A stretch of 35,949 bases of DNA, taken from positions 1 to 35,949 of IMG/VR virus record IMGVR_UViG_3300044712_001059. One strand, written 5' to 3'. How positions within the stretch are numbered: position 1 is the first letter of the stretch; each line of letters opens with the position of its first letter. Positions 6,394 to 12,835 of this stretch are shown here, piece after piece. Made by a program: the position numbers and the translations under genes. Source of the DNA: a virus. The notes beneath the pieces are model-generated. The model searched no databases, had not been told where the DNA came from, and saw only the letters and a program-made list of their open reading frames with translations.

Positions 6394-6623
6394 TTTTTGA
6401 TTACGGTTGGTGTTTGATTATGTTCAACGCAGGCAAACTTTTTCCCCGGGTCATTTTCTCCAAAATCAACAACGTCTTTGAACTCCTTTTCATCGCTGTT
6501 ATAGAGAAACTCCGTAGAAATACCGCGCACCTCAAGTTCGGTTTTAATGTCCTGGAAGCAGCTCCCGGGGACAATCACAAAGCCTTGTTTTTGAAGTGTA
6601 TAGATAATTGGGTCAAGATTCAT
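6390..6623 (-). CDS. Hypothetical protein
   Basis: A 77-residue protein starting MNLDPIIYTLQKQGFVIVPG. It has mixed alpha/beta composition and an acidic middle (NSDEKEFKDVVDFGENDPGK). It overlaps the next gene by ATGA and the previous gene by 11 bases. No motif recognised. Confidence 0.65.
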   Translation of the reverse strand: MNLDPIIYTLQKQGFVIVPGSCFQDIKTELEVRGISTEFLYNSDEKEFKDVVDFGENDPGKKFACVEHNQTPTVIKK

Positions 6624-6894
6624 GGCCCAGAGGATTACGAATCAGAAACCAGCATAGTCCGAGTAAATATCGGTCCGAGACCGGATCCCCGTTGTCCAGG
6701 CGATTGATTGTAGAAAGCATGATCTCGGACAAACGGTTCCCGGAGAGTGCCGTTGAAGCGATAGCCTCTTTTGTCGTCAGCCAATGCTCCATGTGGACAG
6801 TTTGATAGTGTTTCAGCCAGTCCAGGGCGTCTTGTGCTGATGGGTGGAATTCGTCTTCTTTGAGAGTGGCTTCTGGTGTTTTGTCATCGGTCAT
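6613..6894 (-). CDS. Hypothetical protein
   Basis: A 93-residue protein, mostly helical, with several Trp and His residues (DALDWLKHYQTVHMEHWLTT). The box TAACCCAACCTCAAA lies right before the ATG. No known domain seen. The middle (SGNRLSEIMLSTINRLDNGD) has the feel of a helix-turn-helix region but no strong pattern. Confidence 0.65.
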   Translation of the reverse strand: MTDDKTPEATLKEDEFHPSAQDALDWLKHYQTVHMEHWLTTKEAIASTALSGNRLSEIMLSTINRLDNGDPVSDRYLLGLCWFLIRNPLGHES

Positions 6895-6906
6895 TTTGAG
6901 GTTGGG

Positions 6907-7041
6907 TTAGTCTTGTATAATAATCTCTAAAATTACATCTATTTGTGCATATTCATCTCTAACCTCTCTCGTCAGATACTCACTGACCTCCTCCTCTACG
7001 AGGTCTCTACTGCCTGAAAAAGTCTTTTTACTTATTGTCAT
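6907..7041 (-). CDS. Tiny acidic protein, unknown
   Basis: A 44-residue frame, MTISKKTFSGSRDLVEEEVS then a helical acidic stretch ending IIIQD. The start is preceded by TTTAACCAATAAATAATCT, the start-codon box typical of this operon, and its TAA stop is part of the next gene's TAACCCAACC box. These context signs are the main support. Confidence 0.55.
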   Translation of the reverse strand: MTISKKTFSGSRDLVEEEVSEYLTREVRDEYAQIDVILEIIIQD

Positions 7042-7106
7042 AGATTATTTATTGGTTAAATTATTGATTAATAAGCCCTAAAACCATTTTGCTGGCGTGC
7101 GCAATA

Positions 7107-7181
7107 TGGTAGCGGAGGCCGGAATCGAACCGGCATCCTCCTGCTTATGAGACAGGCGAGTGGCCATCACTCTGCTCCGCG
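7107..7181 (-). tRNA. tRNA with CAT anticodon (Met, or Ile2 if lysidine-modified)
   Basis: A 75-nt cloverleaf read on the minus strand: acceptor CGCGGAG/CTCCGCT, D stem GAGT/ACTC, anticodon stem CCTGT/GCAGG with loop CTCATAA, variable AGGAT, T arm GCCGG-TTCGATT-CCGGC, discriminator A and an encoded CCA. The first acceptor pair is C1 opposite U72, a mismatch like the unpaired first position of bacterial initiator tRNA. However, the three G:C pairs typical of initiator anticodon stems are absent. An elongator tRNA-Met or tRNA-Ile2 is therefore more likely. The 5' 37 bases overlap the end of the gene at 7145-7765. Confidence 0.92.
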
Positions 7182-7765
7182 CTAAAAGTTCTCAAAATTT
7201 CTTCTGCCCTTCTGAGGCTGTCCAGGTCAGATTGAAACTTTGCAATTGCCTGTGTTAAAAGATTCTGGACCGGCTCCTGGAGAATTGGTCTTTGGTGAGG
7301 TAGTAAAGGAACTTTATTAACTTTTTCAATTTTAGGTTTTCTGTTCTGACGGGGATTAGGAAGTCCGGCCGCCTTTCTCTTTGCCCACCAGGCCCGTTTT
7401 GCCGCAGCCATCTTTTCTCTGGTCGACATCGGCCGCTCAGTTCCCATCTCTTCTGTATCCGTTTCATTCAAGAGAGCGTCTTCATACCGGGTCTGTTCAC
7501 GTCTGGCCGGCGCTGTCAAGGCAAGGTAGTGTCTACGAACGTCCATATAGAGAGGTTTATCGGCTGCGAGTTCCAATTCCAGAGCGTCAAAACTTGTAGA
7601 TCCATTCTGAACTTCTCGGGCCAGGTGTTTTGCCCTATTTTCCCTCTCTTCTTCGATTCGGTCTTCGTCACGTTTTTCTTTTGAAATTCTCCGGAGATAA
7701 TTCTCGGTTGTTGCCAAAGCTCCGTGCTCATCCTTCCATGGTTTTTTGCCTACAGTTTTAGTCAT
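7145..7765 (-). CDS. Basic coiled protein, unknown; ends inside the tRNA
   Basis: A 206-residue protein from ATG 7765 (MTKTVGKKPWKDEHG). That ATG overlaps the end of the gene at 7758-8036, so it was preferred to the far upstream start at 7894. The sequence is highly charged and helical (RRISKEKRDEDRIEEERENR), with a basic Trp-containing stretch (KMAAAKRAWWAKRKAAG) at about residues 115-131 that recalls the KRA.WAKRKA segments of phage DNA-associated proteins. No enzyme motif. Its TAA stop lies in the anticodon loop of the tRNA gene. Confidence 0.65.
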   Translation of the reverse strand: MTKTVGKKPWKDEHGALATTENYLRRISKEKRDEDRIEEERENRAKHLAREVQNGSTSFDALELELAADKPLYMDVRRHYLALTAPARREQTRYEDALLNETDTEEMGTERPMSTREKMAAAKRAWWAKRKAAGLPNPRQNRKPKIEKVNKVPLLPHQRPILQEPVQNLLTQAIAKFQSDLDSLRRAEEILRTFSAEQSDGHSPVS

Positions 7766-8036
7766 TTTCTTGTCTGTTAAAATCTGGACTTCTCTCGGTG
7801 TCGGAGTAGGGCTCGATAAATTTATAAGCAGCGTCGAGTCTGCTGCGAGCATGAGCGATGACTTCGTTAATCTCCTGGAAGAGCACGACCTCACCGGATT
7901 CCAACCGGTAAATCAGGTCTTTTGTGCAGGTCAGCGTGTGGGCCAACTCATTCCGGGCATCAAGATTATCGGTCTGGTCGTATAAATCCTGTGCCTCCTG
8001 GTGGTGGGCATACAAAGTGTCTAAGGGATTTTTCAT
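7758..8036 (-). CDS. Helical hypothetical protein
   Basis: A 92-residue protein, MKNPLDTLYAHHQEAQDLYD at its start. It is nearly all helix-forming, with heptad-like spacing in the first 60 residues, so a coiled coil is likely. It overlaps both neighbours by a few bases. ACC immediately precedes the ATG. No family recognised. Confidence 0.65.
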   Translation of the reverse strand: MKNPLDTLYAHHQEAQDLYDQTDNLDARNELAHTLTCTKDLIYRLESGEVVLFQEINEVIAHARSRLDAAYKFIEPYSDTERSPDFNRQEND

Positions 8037-8284
8037 GGTCTTATGTTTTTAGTGACTAATTCGAGAAGGTGATGGATCAATTGGATTTCAATTCCGACGT
8101 TGTAACCGCGAAAACTATTTGATTCTGCAGAAAACAGAACCTCTTTTGCCCTGTCGATTCTGCAGAGATTGTCGAATTTGGCAGGACCGCCCGGCTGTTC
8201 TTCCAGCATATCTTCTGTATGTGTAATCTGCTGCCTGGCATCTTCCAGATCCGGTCGGATAAAAGGAAAAGTGAGTTGTTTCAT
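8033..8284 (-). CDS. Helical hypothetical protein
   Basis: An 83-residue protein, MKQLTFPFIRPDLEDARQQI at its start, helical and slightly acidic. It is preceded by an ACCA box at the ATG and overlaps both neighbours by 4 bases. Size and composition are like those of the next gene downstream (7758-8036), so the two may work as a pair. No family recognised. Confidence 0.65.
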   Translation of the reverse strand: MKQLTFPFIRPDLEDARQQITHTEDMLEEQPGGPAKFDNLCRIDRAKEVLFSAESNSFRGYNVGIEIQLIHHLLELVTKNIRP

Positions 8285-8619
8285 TGGTATTGTTTTATGG
8301 TCTCAATCGCTTCATCCGCGCCATAACAGACGTGGGCGGCGACGTTATCGCATTTATTTAAGGCGTCGATCCAGAACTGCTGGGTGTCGCTGACTTTGCT
8401 TTGTTTTTTCCGCTTCATTTCGACAAAGACAATGCTGTCTTTGACAATCACCAGCAGATCAGGCAGGCCGGGGCGTAATCCCTGACGGTAGTTTTTTATT
8501 TTCTGAGTCTGTGAAGTGGTATAGGTGGAATTGGGAATCGCGGTAAATTTCAAGCCCTGGTATTCCAGCCAGTCCACAAAGACCGCCTGCTCTTCAGATT
8601 CTTTCGGGGTTTCATTCAT
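8281..8619 (-). CDS. VRR-NUC nuclease (PD-(D/E)XK fold)
   Basis: A 112-residue protein. Glu10 in ESEEQ, Asp54 in RPGLPDLLVIV, and Glu67/Lys69 in VFVEMKRKK form the PD-(D/E)XK site. The order (E...Q, then GLPDLLV, then E.K) is that of stand-alone phage VRR-NUC domains, which act as structure-specific or Holliday-junction-type nucleases in replication and recombination. It overlaps neighbours by 4 and 8 bases. With the RecB-like nuclease at 11683-12393 and the HNH protein it makes up the nucleic-acid enzyme set of the early operon. Confidence 0.88.
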   Translation of the reverse strand: MNETPKESEEQAVFVDWLEYQGLKFTAIPNSTYTTSQTQKIKNYRQGLRPGLPDLLVIVKDSIVFVEMKRKKQSKVSDTQQFWIDALNKCDNVAAHVCYGADEAIETIKQYQ

Positions 8620-8818
8620 TGCCGGCCGGGGTAGGATCTGTCACTTCGGGCTGAAACAACTCAAGGTTAATTAACATCGGGATTCCTTCTCGCCAGGCGG
8701 CCCGGAGACCTTCTTTGTCTCCCTGGCAGATATCATCAAATTTGAACTTAAAACCTACGCAAAATTCTCCATTTTTGGTTTCGTAGATTTTATTTACAAG
8801 ACATTCGGTCGGTTTCAT
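8612..8818 (-). CDS. Hypothetical protein
   Basis: A 68-residue protein, MKPTECLVNKIYETKNGEFC at its start, with alternating beta-like segments and an acidic tail. The box AACAAACCCAAAC lies directly before the ATG. It overlaps the nuclease gene by 8 bases. No motif recognised. Confidence 0.65.
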   Translation of the reverse strand: MKPTECLVNKIYETKNGEFCVGFKFKFDDICQGDKEGLRAAWREGIPMLINLELFQPEVTDPTPAGNE

Positions 8819-8829
8819 GTTTGGGTTTG

Positions 8830-9114
8830 TTAAGAATTAATTTTTTGTTCAGGGACGGGATAAATTTGGGCAATTCCACAGCCTTCCAGGCACCAGATAA
8901 CCTTGCCCTCGATGCCTTTTGCCATCCGGATAGCTTCAGATTCGTGGTGAGATTCCAGCTCCAGCTTTCCGTCCTTCCAGACTTGATAAGTGTTGGCTTC
9001 CGCATCTTTCGCCGCGTTCTTTCTTTGGGACTCTTCCCAGATTTCCTGCTCCGCCCGATCCTTTTGGTTCACCTGCTCTGTCTGTTTCCAGTCATCAAGT
9101 TTTTTTGTCTTCAT
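8830..9114 (-). CDS. Charged hypothetical protein
   Basis: A 94-residue protein from ATG 9114 (MKTKKLDDWKQTEQVNQKDR). The in-frame start at 9156 was rejected because CCCAAAAAATAATCAC stands directly before 9114 and the upstream codons overlap the repeat protein's end. The first 45 residues are highly charged and helical. The rest (AIRMAKGIEGKVIWCLEGCG) looks like a small alpha/beta domain. Function unknown. Confidence 0.6.
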   Translation of the reverse strand: MKTKKLDDWKQTEQVNQKDRAEQEIWEESQRKNAAKDAEANTYQVWKDGKLELESHHESEAIRMAKGIEGKVIWCLEGCGIAQIYPVPEQKINS

Positions 9115-9118
9115 GTGA

Positions 9119-9733
9119 TTATTTTTTGGGAACATAAATGATAAATTTTCCTTCAACTACTCCACAGGGATAAAGTCCCATCTCCCACAAAGGGATGAGA
9201 TTAATAAAATTGCCTTTTGGATATTTCCTTTTATACGCCGGTTCGTTAAGCGCCAGAACGTCAGCGGCAGCCCTGGCGGCATCCCAGGCGGCATCCCAGG
9301 CGGCATCCCTGGCGGCATCCCAGGCGGCATCCCTGGCGGCATCCCTGGCGGCATCCCAGGCGGCATCCCTGGCGGCATCCCAGGCGGCATCCCAGGCGGC
9401 ATCCCTGGCGGCATCCCTGGCGGCATCCCTGGCGGCAGCCCTGGCGGCAGCCCTGGCGGCATCCCAGACGGCATCCCAGGCGGCAGCCCTGGCGGCATCC
9501 CAGACGGCATCCCAGGCGGCAGCCCTGGCGGCAGCCCAATCTTGTGGAGTTTTTAAGTCTCTATATTCAATCTTGGCTTCCAGACCAAATGCTTTAAGGC
9601 AAACTTTTATCTGTTTATCAACTTTCTTCGTGTCTAAATCGCCGACTTTAAACCACTGGATCGCTTTAATACGATCAACAAACTGGTCTAATTGTTTCTC
9701 GACCTTCACGGGTAACTTCTGATTATATTTCAT
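9119..9733 (-). CDS. DAAW/DAAR tetrapeptide-repeat protein
   Basis: A 204-residue protein from ATG 9733 ([20 protein letters not shown]), chosen over 9832 because AATAACC abuts it. Three parts: a helical N-terminal domain (1-66), about 22 tetrapeptides DAAW, DAAR or AAAR (67-157), and a conserved-looking end, [20 protein letters not shown]. Long alanine helices with Asp and Trp or Arg every fourth residue are found in various phage proteins of unknown function; here they may form a rod or spacer between the two ends. All frames through the repeat stay open, so other frames in this stretch are not evidence for genes. Confidence 0.75.
   Translation of the reverse strand: MKYNQKLPVKVEKQLDQFVDRIKAIQWFKVGDLDTKKVDKQIKVCLKAFGLEAKIEYRDLKTPQDWAAARAAAWDAVWDAARAAAWDAVWDAARAAARAAARDAARDAARDAAWDAAWDAARDAAWDAARDAARDAAWDAARDAAWDAAWDAARAAADVLALNEPAYKRKYPKGNFINLIPLWEMGLYPCGVVEGKFIIYVPKK
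9263..9535 (-). repeat. 12-bp tandem repeat inside the DAAW/DAAR gene
   Basis: About 22 tandem 12-bp units, on the plus strand mainly GGCGGCATCCCT or GGCGGCATCCCA with some GGCGGCAGCCCT. Unit gain or loss keeps the reading frame and changes only the length of the helical segment. Confidence 0.95.
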
Positions 9734-9752
9734 GGTTATTATTAAAAAATAA

Positions 9753-9935
9753 TTAATTTCTAAGTTTAGTTCCCCGTAAATACAGGGCAGCTGCCAGGCA
9801 CGGTAAAAGAGTCCCGACGATGGCAAATCCAAACAGACCGGCGGATATCTTGTAGGTTACAATCATCAGATAAACGCCCCAGATCATGTTGAACAGGAGC
9901 AGGGAAAGAGTGCAGACGTGGATAATTGTCTTCAT
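9753..9935 (-). CDS. Small membrane protein with two spans
   Basis: A 60-residue protein. Hydrophobic segments at about residues 4-27 and 33-53 are separated by a short polar turn (TYKIS), and a basic tail follows (RGTKLRN). The box ATAACCAAAACAAA precedes the ATG. It sits right after the transglycosylase in the operon, so it may help that enzyme at the membrane, or it may be an early holin-like protein. Function not known. Confidence 0.65.
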   Translation of the reverse strand: MKTIIHVCTLSLLLFNMIWGVYLMIVTYKISAGLFGFAIVGTLLPCLAAALYLRGTKLRN

Positions 9936-9971
9936 TTTGTTTTGGTTATGAATTTGGAGAGGGGAGGATGG

Positions 9972-10289
9972 TCAAGCCTCCCAGGTGAAAGAGCCTTCAA
10001 TTTTATTACGGAAAGCGGCGTTTCTCTGGTATTTTTTTAGTCCATAAAACGTCGTGCCGCCTTTGTAAAGGCTGTAACATTGGTCGATCTGCCATTTATA
10101 GTTAGTAAAAAACCGGGGGTCGTTTACTACCTTGGAATGGTAGCCTTTATTTATCTGACAAAAACCATAGTCCCGGAATCCGTTGGAATTGACCGGGCTT
10201 TTCCGGTCTATGCTCAAGGACCCGTTTTCTGCCTTTAAAAGATAAATAAAGTTCTTGTCCTGGCTTATTTCCCAGGCATAGTCGATGAC
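9972..10289 (-). CDS. Lytic transglycosylase/lysozyme-like domain (-1 frame product)
   Basis: Read in this frame: VIDYAWEISQDKNFIYLLKA, then ENGS, DRKS, DYGFCQINKGYH, NDPRFF, YKWQIDQCYSLYKGGTTFYG. The KAENG glutamate followed by the DYG.CQIN segment is a lysozyme-like (SLT) active-site layout. It would cleave the glycan strand of peptidoglycan. The frame has no ATG, GTG or TTG before the catalytic Glu, although it stays open upstream to about 10537. Translation probably begins in the membrane-anchor gene at 10480 and shifts -1 at 10295-10289, giving an anchored enzyme of about 169 residues. A non-standard start or a sequence error are alternatives. I recall very similar domains in Patescibacteria genomes. 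Confidence 0.7.
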   Translation of the reverse strand, partial: VIDYAWEISQDKNFIYLLKAENGSLSIDRKSPVNSNGFRDYGFCQINKGYHSKVVNDPRFFTNYKWQIDQCYSLYKGGTTFYGLKKYQRNAAFRNKIEGSFTWEA

Positions 10290-10480
10290 TTTTTGCTGCT
10301 CTGCGGATCCTCGATGCGTTGGCGCTTTACTATTCGGCCGATCAGGTCGTGAGCCGTTTCCATCCAGCCCATCATTTCCTTTGACAGATGATACTGAGCC
10401 GAGAGGGTTCGCCAGAGTAACATTTGGCTGAAACCTAAGCAGATTATTGCTATCAGAATTGTCGTTATCAGGAGTTCCAT
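10265..10480 (-). CDS. Membrane-anchor protein, zero-frame part of the transglycosylase
   Basis: A 71-residue protein. A hydrophobic N-terminal segment (MELLITTILIAIICLGFSQM) is followed by an amphipathic helix with many His, Lys and Arg residues. The box TTAACCAAACCGTAA precedes the ATG. Eight codons before the end lies C-AAA-AAG, a possible -1 slippery site, and the zero frame stops soon after. The other frame continues into the transglycosylase domain. Made alone it would be a small membrane protein; after a shift it would anchor the enzyme. Confidence 0.65.
   Translation of the reverse strand: MELLITTILIAIICLGFSQMLLWRTLSAQYHLSKEMMGWMETAHDLIGRIVKRQRIEDPQSSKKSSTMPGK
10289..10295 (-). promoter_or_regulatory. 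Candidate programmed -1 frameshift site
   Basis: On the minus strand the heptamer is C AAA AAG, with the zero-frame codons AAA and AAG. A hairpin CCTGG-N8-CCAGG starts about 12 nt downstream and encloses the zero-frame stop. A -1 slip here leads straight into the conserved transglycosylase domain. The heptamer is not the ideal A AAA AAG, so efficiency may be low. Confidence 0.5.
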
Positions 10481-10531
10481 TTACGGTTTGGTTAAGAGTA
10501 AGAATACCGGTTTTCGCCTCACGGCTGGCAA

Positions 10532-10837
10532 CTAAAAATCACAACTCATGTCCCTTTTTGCGGCCAGGTCATTCCGGTCAATGCCGGCGACAGGGGAGTG
10601 CATATCATCCTCGAGCTTGGCCGTGGCCAGTTTCTTGATGAGTTCGCATCGGTCATGAGTAACTTTTACTTCGAAATTATCCAGGGTTGCCTGGACTCCG
10701 GGGGCCTGGGGTTCGAAAGTAGATTGGGCCCCAGCCTGGGAGATTAAGAGAATGCCACCGAAGACGGCGGCGATGATGCCAAGTCCCAGAATGTTATGTT
10801 TCAGAGACAGACCGTTTTTTGTTTTTGTAGTTTCCAT
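10532..10837 (-). CDS. Small secreted or membrane-anchored protein
   Basis: A 101-residue protein. After a basic start (METTKTKNGLSLKHN) there is a hydrophobic segment at residues about 16-36 (signal anchor or signal peptide ending near AGAQS), then a soluble part with THDRCELIKKLATAKLEDDM. The C-terminal part would lie outside the cytoplasm. The box AAACCAAATAA precedes the ATG. It lies just before the anchored transglycosylase and may be its partner. No family recognised. Confidence 0.65.
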   Translation of the reverse strand: METTKTKNGLSLKHNILGLGIIAAVFGGILLISQAGAQSTFEPQAPGVQATLDNFEVKVTHDRCELIKKLATAKLEDDMHSPVAGIDRNDLAAKRDMSCDF

Positions 10838-11026
10838 TTATTTGGTTTGATGAATTAATTGTTTGTCGATTTTTTTACACCTCCAGCAGCCCTCGACGAT
10901 CTGCCAGGGTTCGAATACTTTCTCGCCGCAGTATTTGCATTCATACGGCGACATCGATAGGCGGCACTCCTTACATTTCTTTTCGTAGAAACTCATGGAG
11001 TTGCCACACTTACAGGTATTAATCAT
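10838..11026 (-). CDS. Small double zinc-ribbon protein
   Basis: A 62-residue protein with four cysteine pairs: CKC at 5-7, CKEC at 18-21, CKYC at 30-33 and CWRC at about 47-50. That is enough for two zinc sites (rubredoxin or zinc-ribbon knuckles). A nucleic-acid or protein adaptor is likely. The box AATCCAATTCAC precedes the ATG, and the stop TAA touches the next start codon. Confidence 0.75.
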   Translation of the reverse strand: MINTCKCGNSMSFYEKKCKECRLSMSPYECKYCGEKVFEPWQIVEGCWRCKKIDKQLIHQTK

Positions 11027-11168
11027 TGTGAATTGGATTATGCTGTCTGATATTCCTCTGGATCTGGTTTAGAGATTCGGCCTGGTGTACAAGCCGGAAT
11101 ACCTGTTCAAAGTCCAGGGGATTGGTGATGTCGGCCAAATTTGATTTGACCATTTCGTTATTTTCCAT
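11019..11168 (-). CDS. Tiny helical protein, unknown
   Basis: A 49-residue frame, MENNEMVKSNLADITNPLDF at its start, then a helix (RLVHQAESLNQIQRNIRQ). The start-codon box AACAACCCAATTAT precedes the ATG, and it overlaps the zinc-ribbon gene by 8 bases. These are good signs for a real coupled gene. No family recognised. Confidence 0.6.
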   Translation of the reverse strand: MENNEMVKSNLADITNPLDFEQVFRLVHQAESLNQIQRNIRQHNPIHND

Positions 11169-11192
11169 ATAATTGGGTTGTTAATTGAATTG

Positions 11193-11216
11193 GACCGTTT
11201 GCAGACGGTCTTTTTT
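11193..11216 (+). terminator. Terminator-like hairpin opposed to the early operon
   Basis: GACCGT (11193-11198), a 6-nt loop, ACGGTC (11205-11210) and six T on the plus strand. It could stop rightward antisense transcription entering the early operon. Read leftward it lacks a T tail and may only slow or protect the message. Confidence 0.45.
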
Positions 11217-11370
11217 AATGCGCCATTGCCGGCGCGTGGTCTTTGCATAAAAGCTCGCGGCCCTGATCCTCGCCGTCGTCATCATAGATAACGGCTTCGG
11301 TGACAGCGTGATTTTTGCAATTGGGAAAGTCGCAGGTGACATAATCACCGGCATCTTGGAGATGAATCAT
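11215..11370 (-). CDS. Small zinc-binding protein, unknown
   Basis: A 51-residue protein from ATG 11370. The in-frame start at 11427 was rejected because it runs into the upstream gene, while TTTAACCAATTCATCT precedes 11370. Residues CDFPNCKNH (13-21) and LLCKDHAPAMAH (40-51) give a Cys/His zinc site. Such CxxxxC...CxxH proteins are common small phage products. Function unknown. Confidence 0.65.
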   Translation of the reverse strand: MIHLQDAGDYVTCDFPNCKNHAVTEAVIYDDDGEDQGRELLCKDHAPAMAH

Positions 11371-11389
11371 AGATGAATTGGTTAAAGGC

Positions 11390-11686
11390 TTATTCTTTGC
11401 CCTGTTCTTTGCCTTCCCACTTGGCAAACTTATGCCAAAAGTAGGCTTTACCTTCTTTGTAGCTGCCGAGATTGGAAGTCGCGCCGCATTTCGTACAGAG
11501 ACGTTTGACGTACTGATGGCCTTCCTCGGTTTTATTACCTACCAGGGCAATATCTTTCGAACTGCAGAGATTGCAGATATCGTCGCAGGTAAATATCGAG
11601 GCCCGGAAAAGTTCGTCTTTGATGTCGCTGCCGGAAATTTCCAGCTCAACTTCGGTGGTGAGATACTTTTTTCTGATTTTAATCAT
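11390..11686 (-). CDS. Zinc-ribbon protein, possibly single-strand nucleic-acid binding
   Basis: A 98-residue protein. An N-terminal beta-rich segment (about 1-35) is followed by CNLC (38-41) and CTKCGA (64-69), then a basic aromatic tail with EGKAYFWHKFAKW. A beta domain followed by a zinc ribbon and a basic end resembles small phage proteins placed beside recombination nucleases. It overlaps the RecB-like nuclease gene by ATGA, so the two are made together. Partnership with the nuclease is inference. Confidence 0.7.
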   Translation of the reverse strand: MIKIRKKYLTTEVELEISGSDIKDELFRASIFTCDDICNLCSSKDIALVGNKTEEGHQYVKRLCTKCGATSNLGSYKEGKAYFWHKFAKWEGKEQGKE

Positions 11687-12393
11687 TTTGAGAATTGTTT
11701 ATCGATATATGGTAGAGAGAAAGAGAGGGGATATCCTTCCGGTGGTTTGTCTCCAGGACGGAGCAGGTGATACATCGCCAGACACTGATTAAACAGGTTC
11801 CAGTAATATTGCTCATCTTCCGGTTTAATTTCCGTGAAGGTGTATCTTTTCTTGGTCTTATTGCCCAGCTGTAGAATTGCGCACCTTGTGGCTTCAGAAT
11901 CAGCAGATTTATAGGCTACGATCTGAGCCTTCCCGGTGTCATAAACGCCTCCGGATTTATAGTCAATCAGCCAGACGCCTTTGTAATCATCGCTGGCCAG
12001 CCGGCAAAGTAGATCTACAGTCCCGGCATATTCTCCGGCCCAGATTTTGTACTCGAACCTGAGAATTTTAGGCTTTTCTACGGTAAACCAGTCTATAAAT
12101 GACTGAATTGCACGTTTAGCCTTGAGCGACAGATCCACCGTGACGACTTCATTGCCTTTTAGGAGCTCTTCAATTGAATGGTGAATTATCGAGCCTTCGT
12201 CAGCTGCTTTGTTTTTTACCTCTTCGGCTTCATCCCATCCGAGATCAGCTTTCCACTTCTGCAGATGGGTTGGAGTTGGATAGCCAGTACCTAGGATATA
12301 GGTAACCGACGGGCGGAACTCCTCACCGCACACGTAAAAACGGGAGTCAAATTCGGTTATTTGCCGAATCTCACCCTGTTCGGGTTTCTTCAT
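11683..12393 (-). CDS. RecB/Cas4-like PD-(D/E)XK exonuclease
   Basis: A 236-residue protein. The motifs are in the usual order: GSIIHHSIEELLKG with His71-His72, AGTVDLLC with Asp127, WLIDYKS with Asp144 and Lys146, and QIVAY with Gln157 and Tyr161. This is the nuclease domain alone, without helicase or cysteine cluster. It probably trims DNA ends for phage recombination or replication. The box AATCCAACTAT precedes the ATG. It is the second gene of the early operon and overlaps the zinc-ribbon gene that follows. Confidence 0.88.
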   Translation of the reverse strand: MKKPEQGEIRQITEFDSRFYVCGEEFRPSVTYILGTGYPTPTHLQKWKADLGWDEAEEVKNKAADEGSIIHHSIEELLKGNEVVTVDLSLKAKRAIQSFIDWFTVEKPKILRFEYKIWAGEYAGTVDLLCRLASDDYKGVWLIDYKSGGVYDTGKAQIVAYKSADSEATRCAILQLGNKTKKRYTFTEIKPEDEQYYWNLFNQCLAMYHLLRPGDKPPEGYPLSFSLPYIDKQFSK

Positions 12394-12413
12394 ATAGTTG
12401 GATTAAAGGGGAT

Positions 12414-12767
12414 TTAGACCTTCTTGGTATATCTATTGCCAGTCTTGCGATTTGGGAAGCTATAACGCGATTTGCGTTTGAAAGCGTCCATCTTGGCTAA
12501 CAGTTCAGGCGCGAACCTTGCAGCGAGGGTATAATTTACCAGCTCGGTAATGGTGGCCTTGTCGTGTTGAGCCTTCTCGGTAATCGATTTAATAATCGAT
12601 CTATGGATCCGGAATCGACTTTCTTGAGCCTCTTCCCGAGGAAACAGTCCGATTATTGGCATGAGTAACGGAATTATTTGATTAGGGTTGACCGCATGGC
12701 GGCTGCGGAATATAATATCACCGTATCTGATCTTTGCAATCCAGGGTGTCCCAGACTTCTCTAGCAT
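12414..12767 (-). CDS. Ribbon-helix-helix-like regulator, first gene of the early operon
   Basis: A 117-residue protein from ATG 12767; a TTG three codons upstream is possible. Residues about 54-88 (FRIHRSIIKSITEKAQHDKA, then TITELVNYTLAARF) fit the strand-helix-helix order of Arc/MetJ-type DNA-binding proteins. A beta-like N-terminus and a very basic tail (FKRKSRYSFPNRKTGNRYTKK) flank it. It is closest to the leftward promoter, and a 7-bp inverted repeat lies 41 bases before its start, so autoregulation is likely. It may be the repressor or switch protein. The fold call is moderate. Confidence 0.6.
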   Translation of the reverse strand: MLEKSGTPWIAKIRYGDIIFRSRHAVNPNQIIPLLMPIIGLFPREEAQESRFRIHRSIIKSITEKAQHDKATITELVNYTLAARFAPELLAKMDAFKRKSRYSFPNRKTGNRYTKKV

Positions 12768-12807
12768 TTTGTACAAGATACATTATTCTGAATCTGTGTA
12801 CTTTCTG

Positions 12808-12835
12808 CTAGGTCAATCATTTACGATGGACCTAG
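12808..12835. promoter_or_regulatory. Inverted repeat, possible operator
   Basis: CTAGGTC (12808-12814), 14 nt, GACCTAG (12829-12835). It lies in the leader between the leftward promoter and the ribbon-helix-helix gene. It could be a protein-binding site or an RNA hairpin. Confidence 0.45.

Noticed and set aside
7107-7181. Calling the tRNA an initiator (fMet)
   Set aside because: The first pair is unpaired as in initiators, but the three consecutive G:C pairs in the anticodon stem are missing, so the amino acid identity is left open.
7145-7894. 249-residue version of the gene before the tRNA, starting at 7894
   Set aside because: The extra N-terminus overlaps the whole end of the preceding gene. 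ATG 7765 is coupled to that gene's stop and gives a natural start.
9263-9535. Possible CRISPR array
   Set aside because: The units are contiguous 12-bp coding repeats without spacers, and there are no cas genes.
9157-9722. Long frames encoding MPPG, CRQG or AASQ repeats
   Set aside because: They arise only because the 12-bp repeat is open in every frame. The DAAW/DAAR frame has the conserved ends and the start box.
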